From Heligmosomoides polygyrus polygyrus (lineage: Eukaryota > Nematoda > Chromadorea > Rhabditida > Heligmosomidae), in assembly GCA_947396885.1 (NCBI GenBank), contig OX377201.1, forward strand, positions 26,947,923-27,011,922: 64,000 nucleotides of DNA, read 5' to 3'. Position 1 is the stretch's first letter; each line of letters opens with the position of its first letter. The notes beneath the pieces were generated by a model. It was not told where the DNA came from and made no database searches. It was given only the letters and a program-made list of their open reading frames with translations. The position numbers were made by a program, and so were the translations under genes. Below are positions 31,861-42,070 of the stretch, one piece after another.

Positions 31861-32477
31861 GTGCGAGAAGAAAGGAGTACGGCGAGACCTACGATACTAC
31901 TACCATAGGTGGCACACTAGCTATTGGAGCCTATGTGGGGTAGACCTTACATGTGTTGACAAGTGGAAGCTGGTACGCACCCCAGTAGGCTACCCTGATG
32001 GGAGGTCATAAGCCCTTATTTCCTCGCGTGTCATTTGAAAGATGGTCGACATAAGGTCTGATGAGTATAGTGTTTTAGGTGTTTGAAAGTTGTGGACAAG
32101 ATTGTGGACAAAAACAGTAGGTTGGAGTTTTTCTTTCTTTGTTACACAACCCCTTTAATTGTCTTTTTAACCTCTCTCTAAAACGTTTCACTTATGAGAG
32201 CTCTGTGGACATTGCAACAGAAAACCCTCTTTGGGAATCACTGATAACCAGCGAAGAGCCGAAAAAGAACAACGAGTCATCAGGCGAAGACCAGATTATG
32301 TACGCGTAAATTACGCTTAGCGGTGAGGAATGCCCACTACTTACGAAAGAAGTGACCAAATATCTTGTTATTCCGGCCTTCTAATTAAATTGTAAACTTC
32401 AGTTACCGTTTCAAATTCAATTTCTTTCCATCCACAATTGCGGTTTTATTCTGTTTTCTTTCGGTTCCCTAGAGAAC

Positions 32478-32760
32478 CTGTCTTCGAAAACGAATTATTC
32501 GATTGTTCGGTTTTTGAAAACCGCAAAAATCGAGTTATTCGATCGTTCGACTTAAAAATATCAAAAAACTCAACTCTACTCCCTCTCGTATTTTCTATGA
32601 CCTTGCATAAGCCGGTCAAGTCGATCTCTGGGAGTCTGAGAGTGTAGGTGTATTTGTCATCGACCCCAAAAGAATGAACCAGGATTCCGAATAACCGAAT
32701 AAACGAGTAAGCCGTTACTTGGAACTCTCGAACAGCCGAGTAAACGAATAGATCGCATTC
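32478..32760 (-). repeat. 41-bp family minisatellite, reverse orientation
   Basis: The reverse complement of 32478-32580 reads CGAATAACTCGATTTTTGCG and GAAAACCGAACAATCG-like sequence, matching the units at 10226-10390. More distant CGAATAACCGAATAAACGAG words continue to 32760. Confidence 0.65.
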
Positions 32761-33388
32761 TCATTTGGATTTTCATGTAATAGAGCAAACGGGAGCACTG
32801 ACTTTCTTCCTGATTTTTCAAATAATTGATCGGCGAGATAAATCGATTTTTAATTTTTCCTACACTCGAGAGAAGCTGAGCACAGTTAATGGTAGGGTTT
32901 GAAGTGCAGTGTAGCTGTAGTTTGATGTAATATCTGCTCCCTGTTATGTGAGCGGGAAGACAGCGGACCAATCCGGCAGCATCAAATGAGTGTGTCACAC
33001 AGAATGAGTGTGTGCCGTCTCTGCCTTGATAGGCTGGTTCGCATTCGGTCACTGCTCTGATTAGCTTTGTCGATTCAGCAGCCATGTAAGCCAAATAAAC
33101 GAAGTCTAGATACTGGATTTGATAGGGTGGTGAAGATCCTGCAATACGGAAGAACTCCTACACTAATAGGGCTGGAAAAGTACATTGGGCCGATTATCGA
33201 ACTCGAGTAATACTCGGTCGACAGAGGTTATTGTTCAAAGGGTCGGAACTGTCCGAAAAGTTGTTCAGAAATGTTGCTCAACTGTAGCTAGGCGGAAATA
33301 TGTGCTATTCTTTTTCTGCGATTTTTGTGGCATGTATCGCTAGAGTGTCCTAATGTTCGTTTAATTTGTATTCGTCATGTATTTGCAG

Positions 33389-33517
33389 TTGGTTGGCTGT
33401 GAGACGGACTGTGCATCGCAAAACGACGAGCAGCGCTTCAAGCGGTGTCTTCATCGATGCGCCCAGAAACGACGGACACTGAAGAAGCTGCGTGAATTCA
33501 AGCGAGTACAGGAATGA
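33389..33517 (+). CDS. Secreted Cys-rich protein, exon 3 and stop
   Basis: The acceptor GTATTTGCAG is followed by LVGCETDCASQNDEQRFKRC, then LHRC, and a very basic Lys/Arg-rich tail before TGA at 33515-33517. There are 42 codons, phase 0. The cysteines follow C-x3-C-x11-C-x3-C, a spacing known from alpha-hairpinin-type helical hairpins, though I do not claim homology. The joined protein would be about 116 residues with ten cysteines. The second intron (25416-33388) is 7,973 nt, so a missed middle exon is possible. No AATAAA was seen within 100 nt after the stop. Confidence 0.6.
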   Translation: MVGCETDCASQNDEQRFKRCLHRCAQKRRTLKKLREFKRVQE

Positions 33518-33718
33518 CGCATAACTCACTTTCTATAGCATAATTGTACTAGACGTTTTTCTTGTTCCCGTATTCGAATCGTGATTTCATAATATGACTT
33601 GTTATTTCTGAAACCATAAGAGGATGCGGATGTTAGTGTTCTCGATTTGTTCTTCCCCTTCTGGATTCTCATGAGTTCTTCTCAGTCAGCAACCGGTGGT
33701 TTTGTAATCGGGAGGGGT

Positions 33719-33732
33719 GGGGGGGGGGGGGG
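33719..33732. repeat. Poly-G run of 14
   Basis: The run is part of GGGAGGGGTGG followed by 12 more G, so its length is uncertain in assembly. Confidence 0.9.
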
Positions 33733-33839
33733 TGGCGCGGGCCAGCGGCACAAATTCTGGGAGTCGCCCACTTTTTTCTGGCCCTTAGCCGTGCTAGGGA
33801 TAAGAAGGTCACATCGCCATGGAACCTGAAAGGAACTCT

Positions 33840-34124
33840 TTAACGGCTATAAATTCCCAGCACAAGTATCCACCTAAAACCATGGACAATTGTCGAGATG
33901 ATCGAGCCTACCACGAAATAGAAAAACAACCAGTAGAACAACAAGAATTGGGCGACACCACTGAAAGTCTGGAAGTATCTTGAACACGGACTGCGTCTGT
34001 CACACCACTTCCCTCTTGCTCTGGCGTTTGACGACGTCAAACAGCGATTCCTTGTTATTCGTGAAATTCTGTTCCATCTCTGATTACGATAACGCCAGGC
34101 AAGCGAGCTAAATCCGCTGACCAT
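33840..34124 (-). CDS. Possible membrane-protein exon, unrecognised
   Basis: The minus-strand frame of 94 codons ends in a long hydrophobic stretch, VAQFLLFYWLFFYFVVGSI followed by ISTIVHGFRWILVLGIY, then a stop. The hydrophobic block starts just after acceptor-like TACTTCCAG and ACTTTCAG sites, so only 33840-33975 might be coding. The N-terminal part is Arg-rich and contains a GTTTGACG/CGTCAAAC palindrome, which looks non-coding. Convergent to the Cys-rich gene. A transmembrane tail of an unknown protein or a chance frame are both possible. Confidence 0.22.
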   Translation of the reverse strand: MVSGFSSLAWRYRNQRWNRISRITRNRCLTSSNARARGKWCDRRSPCSRYFQTFSGVAQFLLFYWLFFYFVVGSIISTIVHGFRWILVLGIYSR

Positions 34125-34440
34125 CTGGTGAGACCCACTGTTGTTGAACAGAGGAGAACGCTGTTCCTACAAAGTTCTTTCGTTTAAAAGCTGTGAGAGT
34201 CCAGAAGAAAAGTGAATGTCATAACTCGATATCTTTAGTAAATGTTTATTTATTCTCACATTTTTATGGCGTTTGCATATCATTCAAAACTGCTGTTTAG
34301 TAAATGTTTTTTAACCAGTGAGCTATAAATATTTATTCGAGAGAACGTCGCTAAATAAAAAAGAGTTTAATGCTTAAATTTTAATGGGGAAATATCTTCC
34401 GTACCTGCTTTCACGACTCCATCGGGCGGTAGCAGCGTAT

Positions 34441-34767
34441 TCATCCTATCTGACGTGCCAGAGTGGCCCAAGAGTTCCTCCTCGGTTGAAGAGCACCTTC
34501 ATATCTGGTGTTTATACCTTTTGCAATAAAGTCTGAGCTACTGCATATGGTGCACTTGAGGTTCCACTCACGGATTCCTGTCGAATACGGCTTTCGGGTG
34601 ACTTGCGAGTGAGAACGAAACGCGTTACGTTGGCTGCCTACATAGTTTTGAATGGCGGCGTCTCTCGTCTTCGAACGTCGGCAAAGATTTGTTTTTCCCT
34701 TTGTATTTCTTACAGATTCCAATAAGGCGCTGCCGTTAACGATCTGGCAGAAATTGCCGGTGTGCAC
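34441..34767 (-). pseudogene. Open frame with retroelement-like C-terminus
   Basis: The frame ends NSWATLARQIG and a stop, like the WATLARDR-type terminus of RTE-type polyproteins. The DNA at the end, TGCCAGAGTGGCCCAAG, resembles the family A 3' region (CGCGTGCCAGAGTG at 41316). The upstream part (RNAFRSHSQVTRKP) is not recognised. Confidence 0.35.
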
Positions 34768-35204
34768 GATATCCTACATATTCTCTTGGTCTCATTCCTC
34801 TTCGTTAACAGCAGCTTCTCTGGCACGAGTGATATACGATAAGGGATAAGTAGGCAATGTAAGTGCGTATTTGACTCGTGTTTTGATTTAGTGTGGTCAG
34901 TTCAATGCATTGTTCGTCCAAGACAAGACTGACACCAACGCAGCAGCACTCGGGAGATGAAGGGTTACCTGGATCCCTTAGACAGGTCCCGAATCGGAAA
35001 CTTGAAGCGTAACGAAGATCCCAACGGGAGGTTTGAACGGCGAACAGGGTACGTCACTTCAATCTAGACAAATGTAGATATAAATTTCCCGCCGAACAGT
35101 AAATCCGCCAGAGGTAGCGATTTGCGTTCTTGAAAGCCAGAAGCCTCTAGTAAACAGCCACAACCTCAGAATAACCTCGATATCAGGTACAAGTGCGGCG
35201 TACA

Positions 35205-35830
35205 ACTAAAGAGCAGCGATTATCGAAAGTATTCGTGCTGGGCGTTCAGCAGCTGAAATAATTCGATCCCTCGGGTACCCGAGATTAACCGATTACGATG
35301 TTGTGGCCAGGTACAACGCCTCTGAGTAGTCTAAGGAAGTTCCACAGACCCAGCGAGGAGAACCCTTTCGCGGGAACGTGTGTCGAAGACTGCAGCAGTC
35401 GTGGATAAGGCTCAGGCGCTGATTCTAGAGGGATTTCTTTGACAAGGGACAAACTGATACCAAAGAAGTTTATCTGCGTGTTTTGCAGACTGTAGTGGAA
35501 CCGTGGATGGTGACTACTGCCTCAGGAAGGTCATACGTCTTCCAGCAGGACGGCGCACCGTCTAACACGAGCCAGTTAGTCCAGAACAGACTGTCAGATA
35601 ATTTGGATATACTGCTTTGGTCTGAGGAGTTTTGGCCCCTGAACAGCCCGGATTTGAATCAACGGACTATTGTGTTTGGATCCTAGTCGAAGGGTTGCTA
35701 ACAAGACGAGGCTCCCTAATGTCGCACCACTTCGCACTGCTATTAAAACAGCATTCACAAATACGGACAGCGCTCTTTTAAAGACAGCATGCGAGCGCTA
35801 TAGACCGTTTTTCAACAAAAAAAATGTGAA
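35205..35830 (+). pseudogene. Tc1/mariner-superfamily transposase with internal deletion
   Basis: The N-terminal HTH region at 35205-35335 reads AAIIESIRAGRSAAEII and SLGYPRLTDYDVVARYN. The C-terminal half resumes near 35455 with VYLRVLQTVVEPWMVT, FQQDGAPSNTSQLVQN and WPLNSPDLNQ. The region between (first catalytic Asp) is deleted. After the frameshift at SPDLN the next frame continues NKTRLPNVAPLRTAIKTAF. Spacing from QQDGAP to the expected LDY Asp is about 38-39 residues, as in Tc1-like or DD39D-type relatives rather than DD34D mariners. Inverted ends were not found. Confidence 0.75.
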
Positions 35831-36230
35831 GGTCTGCCTATTGATGCAGGATTTTAGAATTTGTTCTCTTCACGAACCAGCACTCGCTCGTCGTCGCGAA
35901 AAAAAAACCGACCGCATAACTGGTTCTTCACCGACAGAAGTTTTTGTTTCCAGGCGTCCAAATCTGTGGAAGCGGATGCGGCGGCGGTCCAGTTCCCAGG
36001 CCGGCCGGAAAGTGCGCTCCCACGGTGAACCCTCAAAAGAATAACGCGATCGTAGAAAGCGAGGGCGAGGGTGATGGAGGAAATCGAGGACGTCCTTTGC
36101 CCTTTGATGAGGTCGCCGTCAAGTGTCTCCGGAAAATGGCATGAAACTGTCCAGGACGAGACGATCGTAGATTCACCATGCCGGATCTCGCCGACTTGGT
36201 GCATATGTCGAAAATGGTTAACTATAATTC
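35831..36230. other. No recognisable gene
   Basis: There are overlapping short frames on both strands, GC-richer near 35950-36080, without recognisable motifs. Confidence 0.35.
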
Positions 36231-36232
36231 AA

Positions 36233-36540
36233 CCTGTCATAACGATGTTTTGTTGCGATCAAAACTTCTAGCGCCAGGCGGGACTCGAACCCGCACCTCC
36301 CTCCAACCGGGCGGGAATGCTCTATGCCATTACACCACCGGCGCCGTTTGATCGAACGCAACATCCACACCTCGTGGGACCGATCAGCACTCACCCGTAT
36401 CCGGGATGAGCTGGCCGCTGATATCAGCATGGAACCAGTTAAGCTGATGGTCTTGATAGAAACGATTCAAATCAGTTTCATTAAGCCTCAAGTGGCTGGT
36501 ATCGAGGTTGTGAGCTGTCATAACGATGTTTTGTTGCCGA
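36233..36540 (-). repeat. tRNA(Gly)-like repeat unit flanked by direct repeats
   Basis: The unit contains the best tRNA-like copy at 36271-36344: 74 nt on the minus strand, starting GCGCCGGTGGTGTAATGGC, with B box GGTTCGAGTCC. The spacer then runs up to 36500. The word CTGTCATAACGATGTTTTGT occurs at both borders (about 36234 and 36517). It is therefore either a target duplication or one period of a tandem array, and the tandem dimer at 3567-3864 favours the array reading. Confidence 0.65.
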
Positions 36541-36544
36541 AGCA

Positions 36545-37950
36545 CATTAGGAGAGAATTGAACTTGAAAGAAGCTGACGGAAGAATGAAAACAAACAAGC
36601 TACTTGATAGTTTTCTATTTCTCCATTCAAAACTGTTGTTTTAGCAAATGATACATAGTCTTTAAATGGGTCCAAAAGTTTTAACCGTTTTAGTGCACTG
36701 ATATTCTCTCGACTGTAGAATATATACACAGAAGCTGTAAATTCAGTTCCATTATCTTGAAAACTATAGTGAGGTAAACTGTTAGTAAGTGGTGATTTTT
36801 CTGATAAATAACTTTTTGTTTATCCAAAACTGACAATGAGCTTAAATTTGTGACAATTTAAAATTGTGTTTGTTTCGGCAAATGAATATTTGAATTTGTG
36901 AAAATCGTAGCCTTTATCAGAATCGCATTCAAAAAAGTTTCGGGAAGCTAAAAAATAAAAAAAGCTCGTGTTCTTGAAACTTGGAAAGAACTACCTGCAT
37001 AATTTTTCTATATTTTGCAAAAAACATTCAACTACAAGTCAAACAGCTTTCTTAAGCAAGAAGGGCATTTGAGAAATAAAATACAAATTAGTTTAAAAAA
37101 AGAATAGACGATATTTGGCTAAATTTATAGGATATCAAGTGAAATATTCAGTACTTTTCAATGAATAAACTGTTGAACTGCTTTGAGAAAAAAAGCACTT
37201 TCTTTTTTATGCAATTCATAGAAGAAATTGCTTTTACAAGTGTTTAAAAAGCCAACTTTTGCTGCAATATTTATTCTAATTTATTTGTTTATTTGCTATT
37301 TCTAGCTGAACTGACTTTGCATTACTTTTGACCCAATAGATTTTTCACTTTCTCTCTCTGTTCTATGCTCTATGTTTCCTACTTAAATAAGTACAAAGTT
37401 CTTATCAATCCAAACTGCAGCGCAAAATTACACGTCGTTAAATTCCTCCGTGTCAAAACGGTATGATTTGAGCTTGAAACGTGCGCCCTACTGCTCATAA
37501 TCTATAAACACTATAATATCATATGCGGACGTGTTCTTGTGGAACCTCCCCTGCGCAATAATGGTACAATGGTTGCGGAGTAAATCGCATCCAAGAACTG
37601 AGTCGTCATGCCTGCTCTACAATTTTTTTACTGATGTTAACGGCTGTCCAGAGCTAGGATGGTCCAAGAGTTGATGATTTTTTTCTGAATTGATGTTTTT
37701 TCTTGCGTTTCCTCACATGTTTGACCGTGTCATTATGCTCGTTTCAAAACCCTCTCTGACCTGCTTCCTTTCCTTAGTCGGTTAGCAACTATCCAGAGCT
37801 TATGTACCGAGGAGCCTATTAAGATTCCAGATGCTTTCACTCTTTAGTCACTGCTTTATAATATCCTTCCTTACAGTTATATCACATGAGTCTTTACCTT
37901 CAAACATGTTTTCTTGCTAGTCGGTTAGGCTAACTCAATTCCTATGGAAG
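36545..37950. other. AT-rich, featureless
   Basis: Long runs of A and T and no frame above 60 codons after 36730. I see nothing else. Confidence 0.5.
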
Positions 37951-38363
37951 CAGCATCGAATGGAAGCGTAATGAAGGCCTAGGTATGAACGGATCTAAGA
38001 CCGGACTCTATGTGCTTCCTTCTCATATGCTGCTCGAAAGTGATTTTTCTCATCCAACCGGAATCACACCATAGCTAACTCAGTGTCTAACCGACCTCTG
38101 CACCGCTATACCGCGACCAAGTTAATTGAAAAAAAAAACTATATTAAATTAGATTTCTTATTACTGCTATTCTCATATTATTGTCATTGGGTCGGACTCC
38201 CTGTATATGAGCTTATGAATGCTGCAGAACACTTAAAAATAAACAAATTGCAGGGGATAGTGATACTACGCTCGTTTTACGTTGTTGTTTCCTCTTTATG
38301 TTGCCAGTGTTGCGCAGGATCGCTTTGTTGGTCGCTTCCATGTTTTATGAGGGCACTAAGGTG
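37950..38363 (+). repeat. Retroposon of about 400 bp with terminal hairpin, copy 1
   Basis: It matches 44085-44515 through most of its length: CTGCTCGAAAGT, CACACCATAGCTA, GACCTCTGCACC, TTATTACT.CTATTCTCAT, and a GCACTAAGGTGC end. On the plus strand the GCAC/GTGC hairpin is followed by an AAATAAATAA tail, into which SINE-1 inserted at 38380. No coding capacity is seen. Confidence 0.6.
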
Positions 38364-38379
38364 CAGTTATAAATAAATA

Positions 38380-38681
38380 AGGATAAAAGGATAAAGAACG
38401 GCGTTATTCAATCCTCTTTGGGATGCGCATTCTACTTATACGGGATGTTGGGGAGGCGTGTTGAATGCGTATTTGGCCATACAATGACTTGCGGTGGCCA
38501 TCCGATGTACAAGTCAGTGCTTTATTCTTCCCAGACAAGTCTGGTACCAATTCACCGACCGCGGAGGAATGGAAGGCAGACTGGCGCGGCGCGTGGTTGG
38601 CCTGGGCGGGAAATCCGAACCAGGAACCTGGTATCGGGTGCAGGCGACAGCCGGCGCCTCCTCCAACTGCGCTCCACGCGC
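38380..38681 (-). mobile_element. SINE-1 inserted in an (AAAT)n tail
   Basis: The copy is full length with an extra ACTGGCGCGGC insertion near 38580. A 16-bp target-site duplication, CAGTTATAAATAAATA, lies at 38364-38379 and 38682-38697. This proves a nested order: the tailed retroposon is older than the SINE. Confidence 0.9.
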
Positions 38682-38699
38682 CAGTTATAAATAAATATT

Positions 38700-39657
38700 A
38701 TAAATAAATAGATAATCCCTTATGACGCTGTGTCTTCGGATTTCTCGGAACACACTCCAAAATTATACAGGGGTCAGATATGTATCTCGACAGGTATGAA
38801 AACTATATGCCCTACTGCCGACAACTAGAAAGTCGGTGCTAGCAAATTTTTTCAGCACAAAAAATTACAGGGGTAGTCGTTGTTACACTATTAAGATTAG
38901 TAACGCTCTGTGCAAAGTTATCATCATTTGAAATTGGAAGTCGAAAACGGTGATGACTTTCGGTTAGCCTCATGGAAGTGGTAACCTGAGTTCCACCACT
39001 GATCGTGAAAACAGGACGGTATGTGTTACATTTCGTGAGCAGATAACAGATTCATGGGATCTATCGGAGCGGCGAAGACTGAACTGAGAACTGCGTTCGC
39101 CGTTGTTCGTTCAGATGCAAATCTCTTCCGCCCGGTGCAGCAGAACAAACAGCAGGTCCTGCAATCAGCGCGAGCGTTCTGGCAACTTTATGCAAAAAAT
39201 TCAGTCAACTTTTTCTTCCTGTGTTCAAGCAGAAGCGATTAGCGTTCGGATAGGAGTCTCGTTTCACCGTTAGTTCCGCCAGACGCTGCGTGCAGCCGTC
39301 CAAGCGCATTTATGGACGCCACCCCCACTTAAATGGACGCGATCGGATTTGCAGGAGATTTCGAGGGTGGAACTATTCGCGGTTCATCCTCAGATGCACT
39401 TCAACTCTCCGAACGACTGGCATCGACCTCCTTCACTTGCCTTCTCTGCCTTCACAACCGGATTAAATACTATTTCCCATGTCCATATTGCATTTACTGC
39501 GTTGGCTTTAGGTTGTGAATACTTTCGCAAAATATTTTGCCTTTTGCCGCATTTGAGCCCTTGTCAAATATTATGGAAAATTAATTTTTGAAAGTACAAC
39601 GCACCCTTACCTATATTTAGTATAGCGTCAAATTTCTTTGTTCAGTTAATTAATTGA
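38700..39657. other. No supported gene; odd frame at 39054
   Basis: The frame at 39054-39242 (MGSIGAAKTELRTAFAVVRS) and the following GC-richer stretch to about 39500 look somewhat coding. They might be a worn gag-like retroelement piece, but no family motif was recognised. Confidence 0.25.
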
Positions 39658-39905
39658 GCGCGTGATAGCGCAGTCAGTGGATGAGCCCGTCTGTTACGTG
39701 CTGTCGTGCAGGTTATTGGTTCGGATCTCCTGCCTCGATCAACTAAGTGTTCTTTACCTCCTAGTGCTCAACTCGTGCTAGATTTGTTTGAGAAGGGTAA
39801 AATCCTTATTTGTGCAACGGTGGCAAACCTCAAGTCGTTGCTAGCATAGATCGAAAACCCCTTAAAAATTCCCTCCATGATATTCCGTGGAAGTAGGTGG
39901 TGCAT
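39658..39905 (+). mobile_element. SINE-1, strongly diverged
   Basis: The A box GATAGCGCAGTCAGTGG, a B-box-like GGTTCGGATCTCC and the 3' word TCCATGATATTCCGTGGAAG are in the correct order and spacing. The middle is poorly conserved. Confidence 0.65.
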
Positions 39906-40290
39906 GGTGCATCCTGAAGAAAAGTAACGTCATCCTTTAATTCTTATCTTTTCAGCCTTTATTTTCATTTATTTTATACGTTTTCATCCATGCGATAAGT
40001 AATGGAACGTCTAGATGGTTCCTGCTGTAAACCAGAAGGAAAAAGGGGATGCTGTGATCATATTCGACTCTCTGTCAAACTCGTCGTGGTAGAGCCTTTT
40101 ATGTAGCTGATTTACTAAGCCAGCCACGATGCTACTATACGGCTTTATTTGCTAGCGTTCTGACTTCGGGAGGCGACTGACTCGAAGTTTTGGTCAACAA
40201 AGACCTTCATACACAATGCGTATAGAACATGAGCGAAAGGAGTTCTATTCGCCACTCGACTAAATAAATAGGAATCTTGAAGCCCTAATA
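39906..40290. other. No recognisable feature
   Basis: No frame, repeat or RNA signal could be supported. Confidence 0.4.
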
Positions 40291-40335
40291 TTGGTCGTTC
40301 GTCTCAAAATCTTCAATGTCTTCTTAATTTTGCAG

Positions 40336-40570
40336 TGGACTGCTACGCTTACAAGGAAAGGTTCCCAACTTATGGTGAGCTTTTGCGATGCTATTTTGGC
40401 AGGATGTAGGGCCCTGAGAACCACTGTCTTCTTCCTGACAGTAGATTTCTCTATAAATGGCGTCCAGGAGGAATCCTCTTATGGCCTTCGCAGCCACAAT
40501 CCCTCTCCTTGTCGGAGAAGTGAAGTCCAGTGTGAAGGTGGGAAGTAGTCGCCTAACAACACGTTCAGGT
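40336..40570 (+). repeat. Unknown coding-derived repeat, forward copy
   Basis: In the plus strand the start reads CYAYKERFPTYGELLRCYFG after an acceptor-like TAATTTTGCAG, and a donor-like GTGAG follows near 40570. It is homologous to the reverse-orientation copy at 40885-41110. An alternative plus frame from 40451 (MASRRNPLMAFAATIPLLVG) and a minus frame across the whole stretch are also open, so the true frame is unclear. Confidence 0.45.
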
Positions 40571-40884
40571 GAGAACGACATTTTTAGTGCACTTATGTAC
40601 CGATATGGCCCGGTTTCATAATATTCAACCGTAAGAAGAGCTTATTTGTGTGCAGTTACGGTATCGTTGGTGATAGGGTATGATATGGTGGTGGTACGAA
40701 TATGCATAGTTGAAAAACTAGCACATATGAGGGCGCAAATAGAGATCCTTGGTTTGTTGTAAGCATTGGTGGTCTAAAATTGACCCCAGTGATCATAAGA
40801 AAGTGTAATAACAACAAACTAATACCTGCAAAAACAATGACAGCACTCGGACTCGAACTGAAAAGCTCACTGGTGTGCTCCTAT

Positions 40885-41110
40885 GATGCGGCAGTGTTAC
40901 CGTCTGCCCTGCCGAAGCACAGCTGGTGGAGTGTCGTAGGGGTTGATAATAGTTGCGCGCACGCTTTCAATCCTCCTTTTCAGGTCTTTAAAGAAACGTT
41001 CAGCAAAAACTGACTGTGGTTTAAAGACTCCGCTCACAGGGACCTGCATCCTCTCAAAATAGCATCGCAAAGGCTCACCATAAGTTGGAACCTTTCCTTG
41101 TTAGGCTCGG
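40885..41110 (-). repeat. Unknown coding-derived repeat, inverted copy
   Basis: The minus strand reads a coherent run: KVPTYGEPLRCYFERMQVPV, then SGVFKPQSVFAERFFKDLK, then RRIESVRATIINPYDTPP, and a stop. I do not recognise the protein. It pairs with 40336-40570 across a spacer of about 315 bp. It may be a transposon-borne domain or a captured host exon. Confidence 0.5.
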
Positions 41111-41141
41111 AACATAGCAGAAGACAACTAAAGGAGGCAAC

Positions 41142-41180
41142 TTCGTTTTAGTGACAACCCAAGTTGTTCACTAAAACGAA
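41142..41180. repeat. 13-bp perfect hairpin
   Basis: TTCGTTTTAGTGA at 41142-41154 pairs with TCACTAAAACGAA at 41168-41180, with a 13-nt loop. It lies between the inverted coding-like repeat and the 3' end of an RTE copy. Confidence 0.88.
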
Positions 41181-41234
41181 AGTATTTACTTCACACTTTC
41201 TTGCTGATAAGTAATTTTTGCGGCAGTGCGGAGA

Positions 41235-41770
41235 AATATCACCTGTATCATCCGTCGTTCTGTTAGTCGGCGGATTACTCGACGGTGCACAAGCAACTTT
41301 CCATTAGTTCCTATCGCGTGCCAGAGTGCTCCAATGGACATTGTCTCTAAAGACACGAATCGACATCCCGCGAAATCCAGTCGGTGACGGTCCTCGTCCA
41401 GCGGATGTCTCCGGTGCGTATTGCGTAGCACTCCACCTAATTTTTGACAATTTGGCTCATGCAACAGCGTCTCTGATCCTCGAGTCTTCTGTACCTCCTA
41501 GGACGGTCACCCCTCTTCTCTCACTTGTGTGAGTCGTGTCACTGAGAGCATCCTCCTCTCGTCTCCACGCTGCGCGACGCTGATCGCGTGTTCATCCTGG
41601 TTTCGTATAGCCCAGGTCTCTGAGGCGTATATCAAGGTAGGGAGAACAGGGGAGTCAAATGTGAGGCACAGAGTCGAACGTTTTTCGTCTTTTTTACGAC
41701 TTTCTCGCCGCTACTGAAAGCTTTCTCCACAGCTCTTTTCCTCCAGTCGTGTTCGGACATTAGGTTGTAG
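41235..41770 (-). mobile_element. RTE-type family A, 3' fragment
   Basis: The minus strand carries the connection and C-terminal region. The DNA is closely parallel to 59715-60350, for example GCGTGTTCATCCTG and CGTATAGCCCAGGTCTCTGA. It ends in a GATACAGGTGATATTT-type terminus. Short deletions and frameshifts make it dead. Confidence 0.75.
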
Positions 41771-41807
41771 GCCGTGTTGAGGCAATAATGCAACACATTT
41801 AAAATCT

Positions 41808-42070
41808 AAGGATGATCAACAACCTTAATCATCCTCCTTTGGTATGCGCAACGGCTTCTGCTTCCACCGGAAGTCGTGGAAGAGATTTGAATGCAGCTTT
41901 TTCTTGGGGTGACCAGCTGATAGACAAGTCAGTGTCTCCTCATACAAATCTGATACCAATTCACCATCCGCGGAGGGATCGAAGGCTAGTTAGACGTGCG
42001 CGGGAAATCCGATACTGGAATCAGATGCGCGCAACGGCCGCCTCCTCCGACTGCTCTACCGTGCATCCGA
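41808..42070 (-). mobile_element. SINE-1, diverged full-length copy
   Basis: Landmarks are GGAAGTCGTGGAAGAG, GACAAGTCAGTGTC, ACCAATTCACC and CCTCCGACTGCTCTACCG. The CTTTATCC tail is not evident. Confidence 0.75.

Noticed and set aside
40324..40581. Minus-strand 85-codon frame as a gene
   Set aside because: It overlaps an inverted repeat whose better-preserved partner at 40885-41110 indicates that the opposite strand was the original coding strand.
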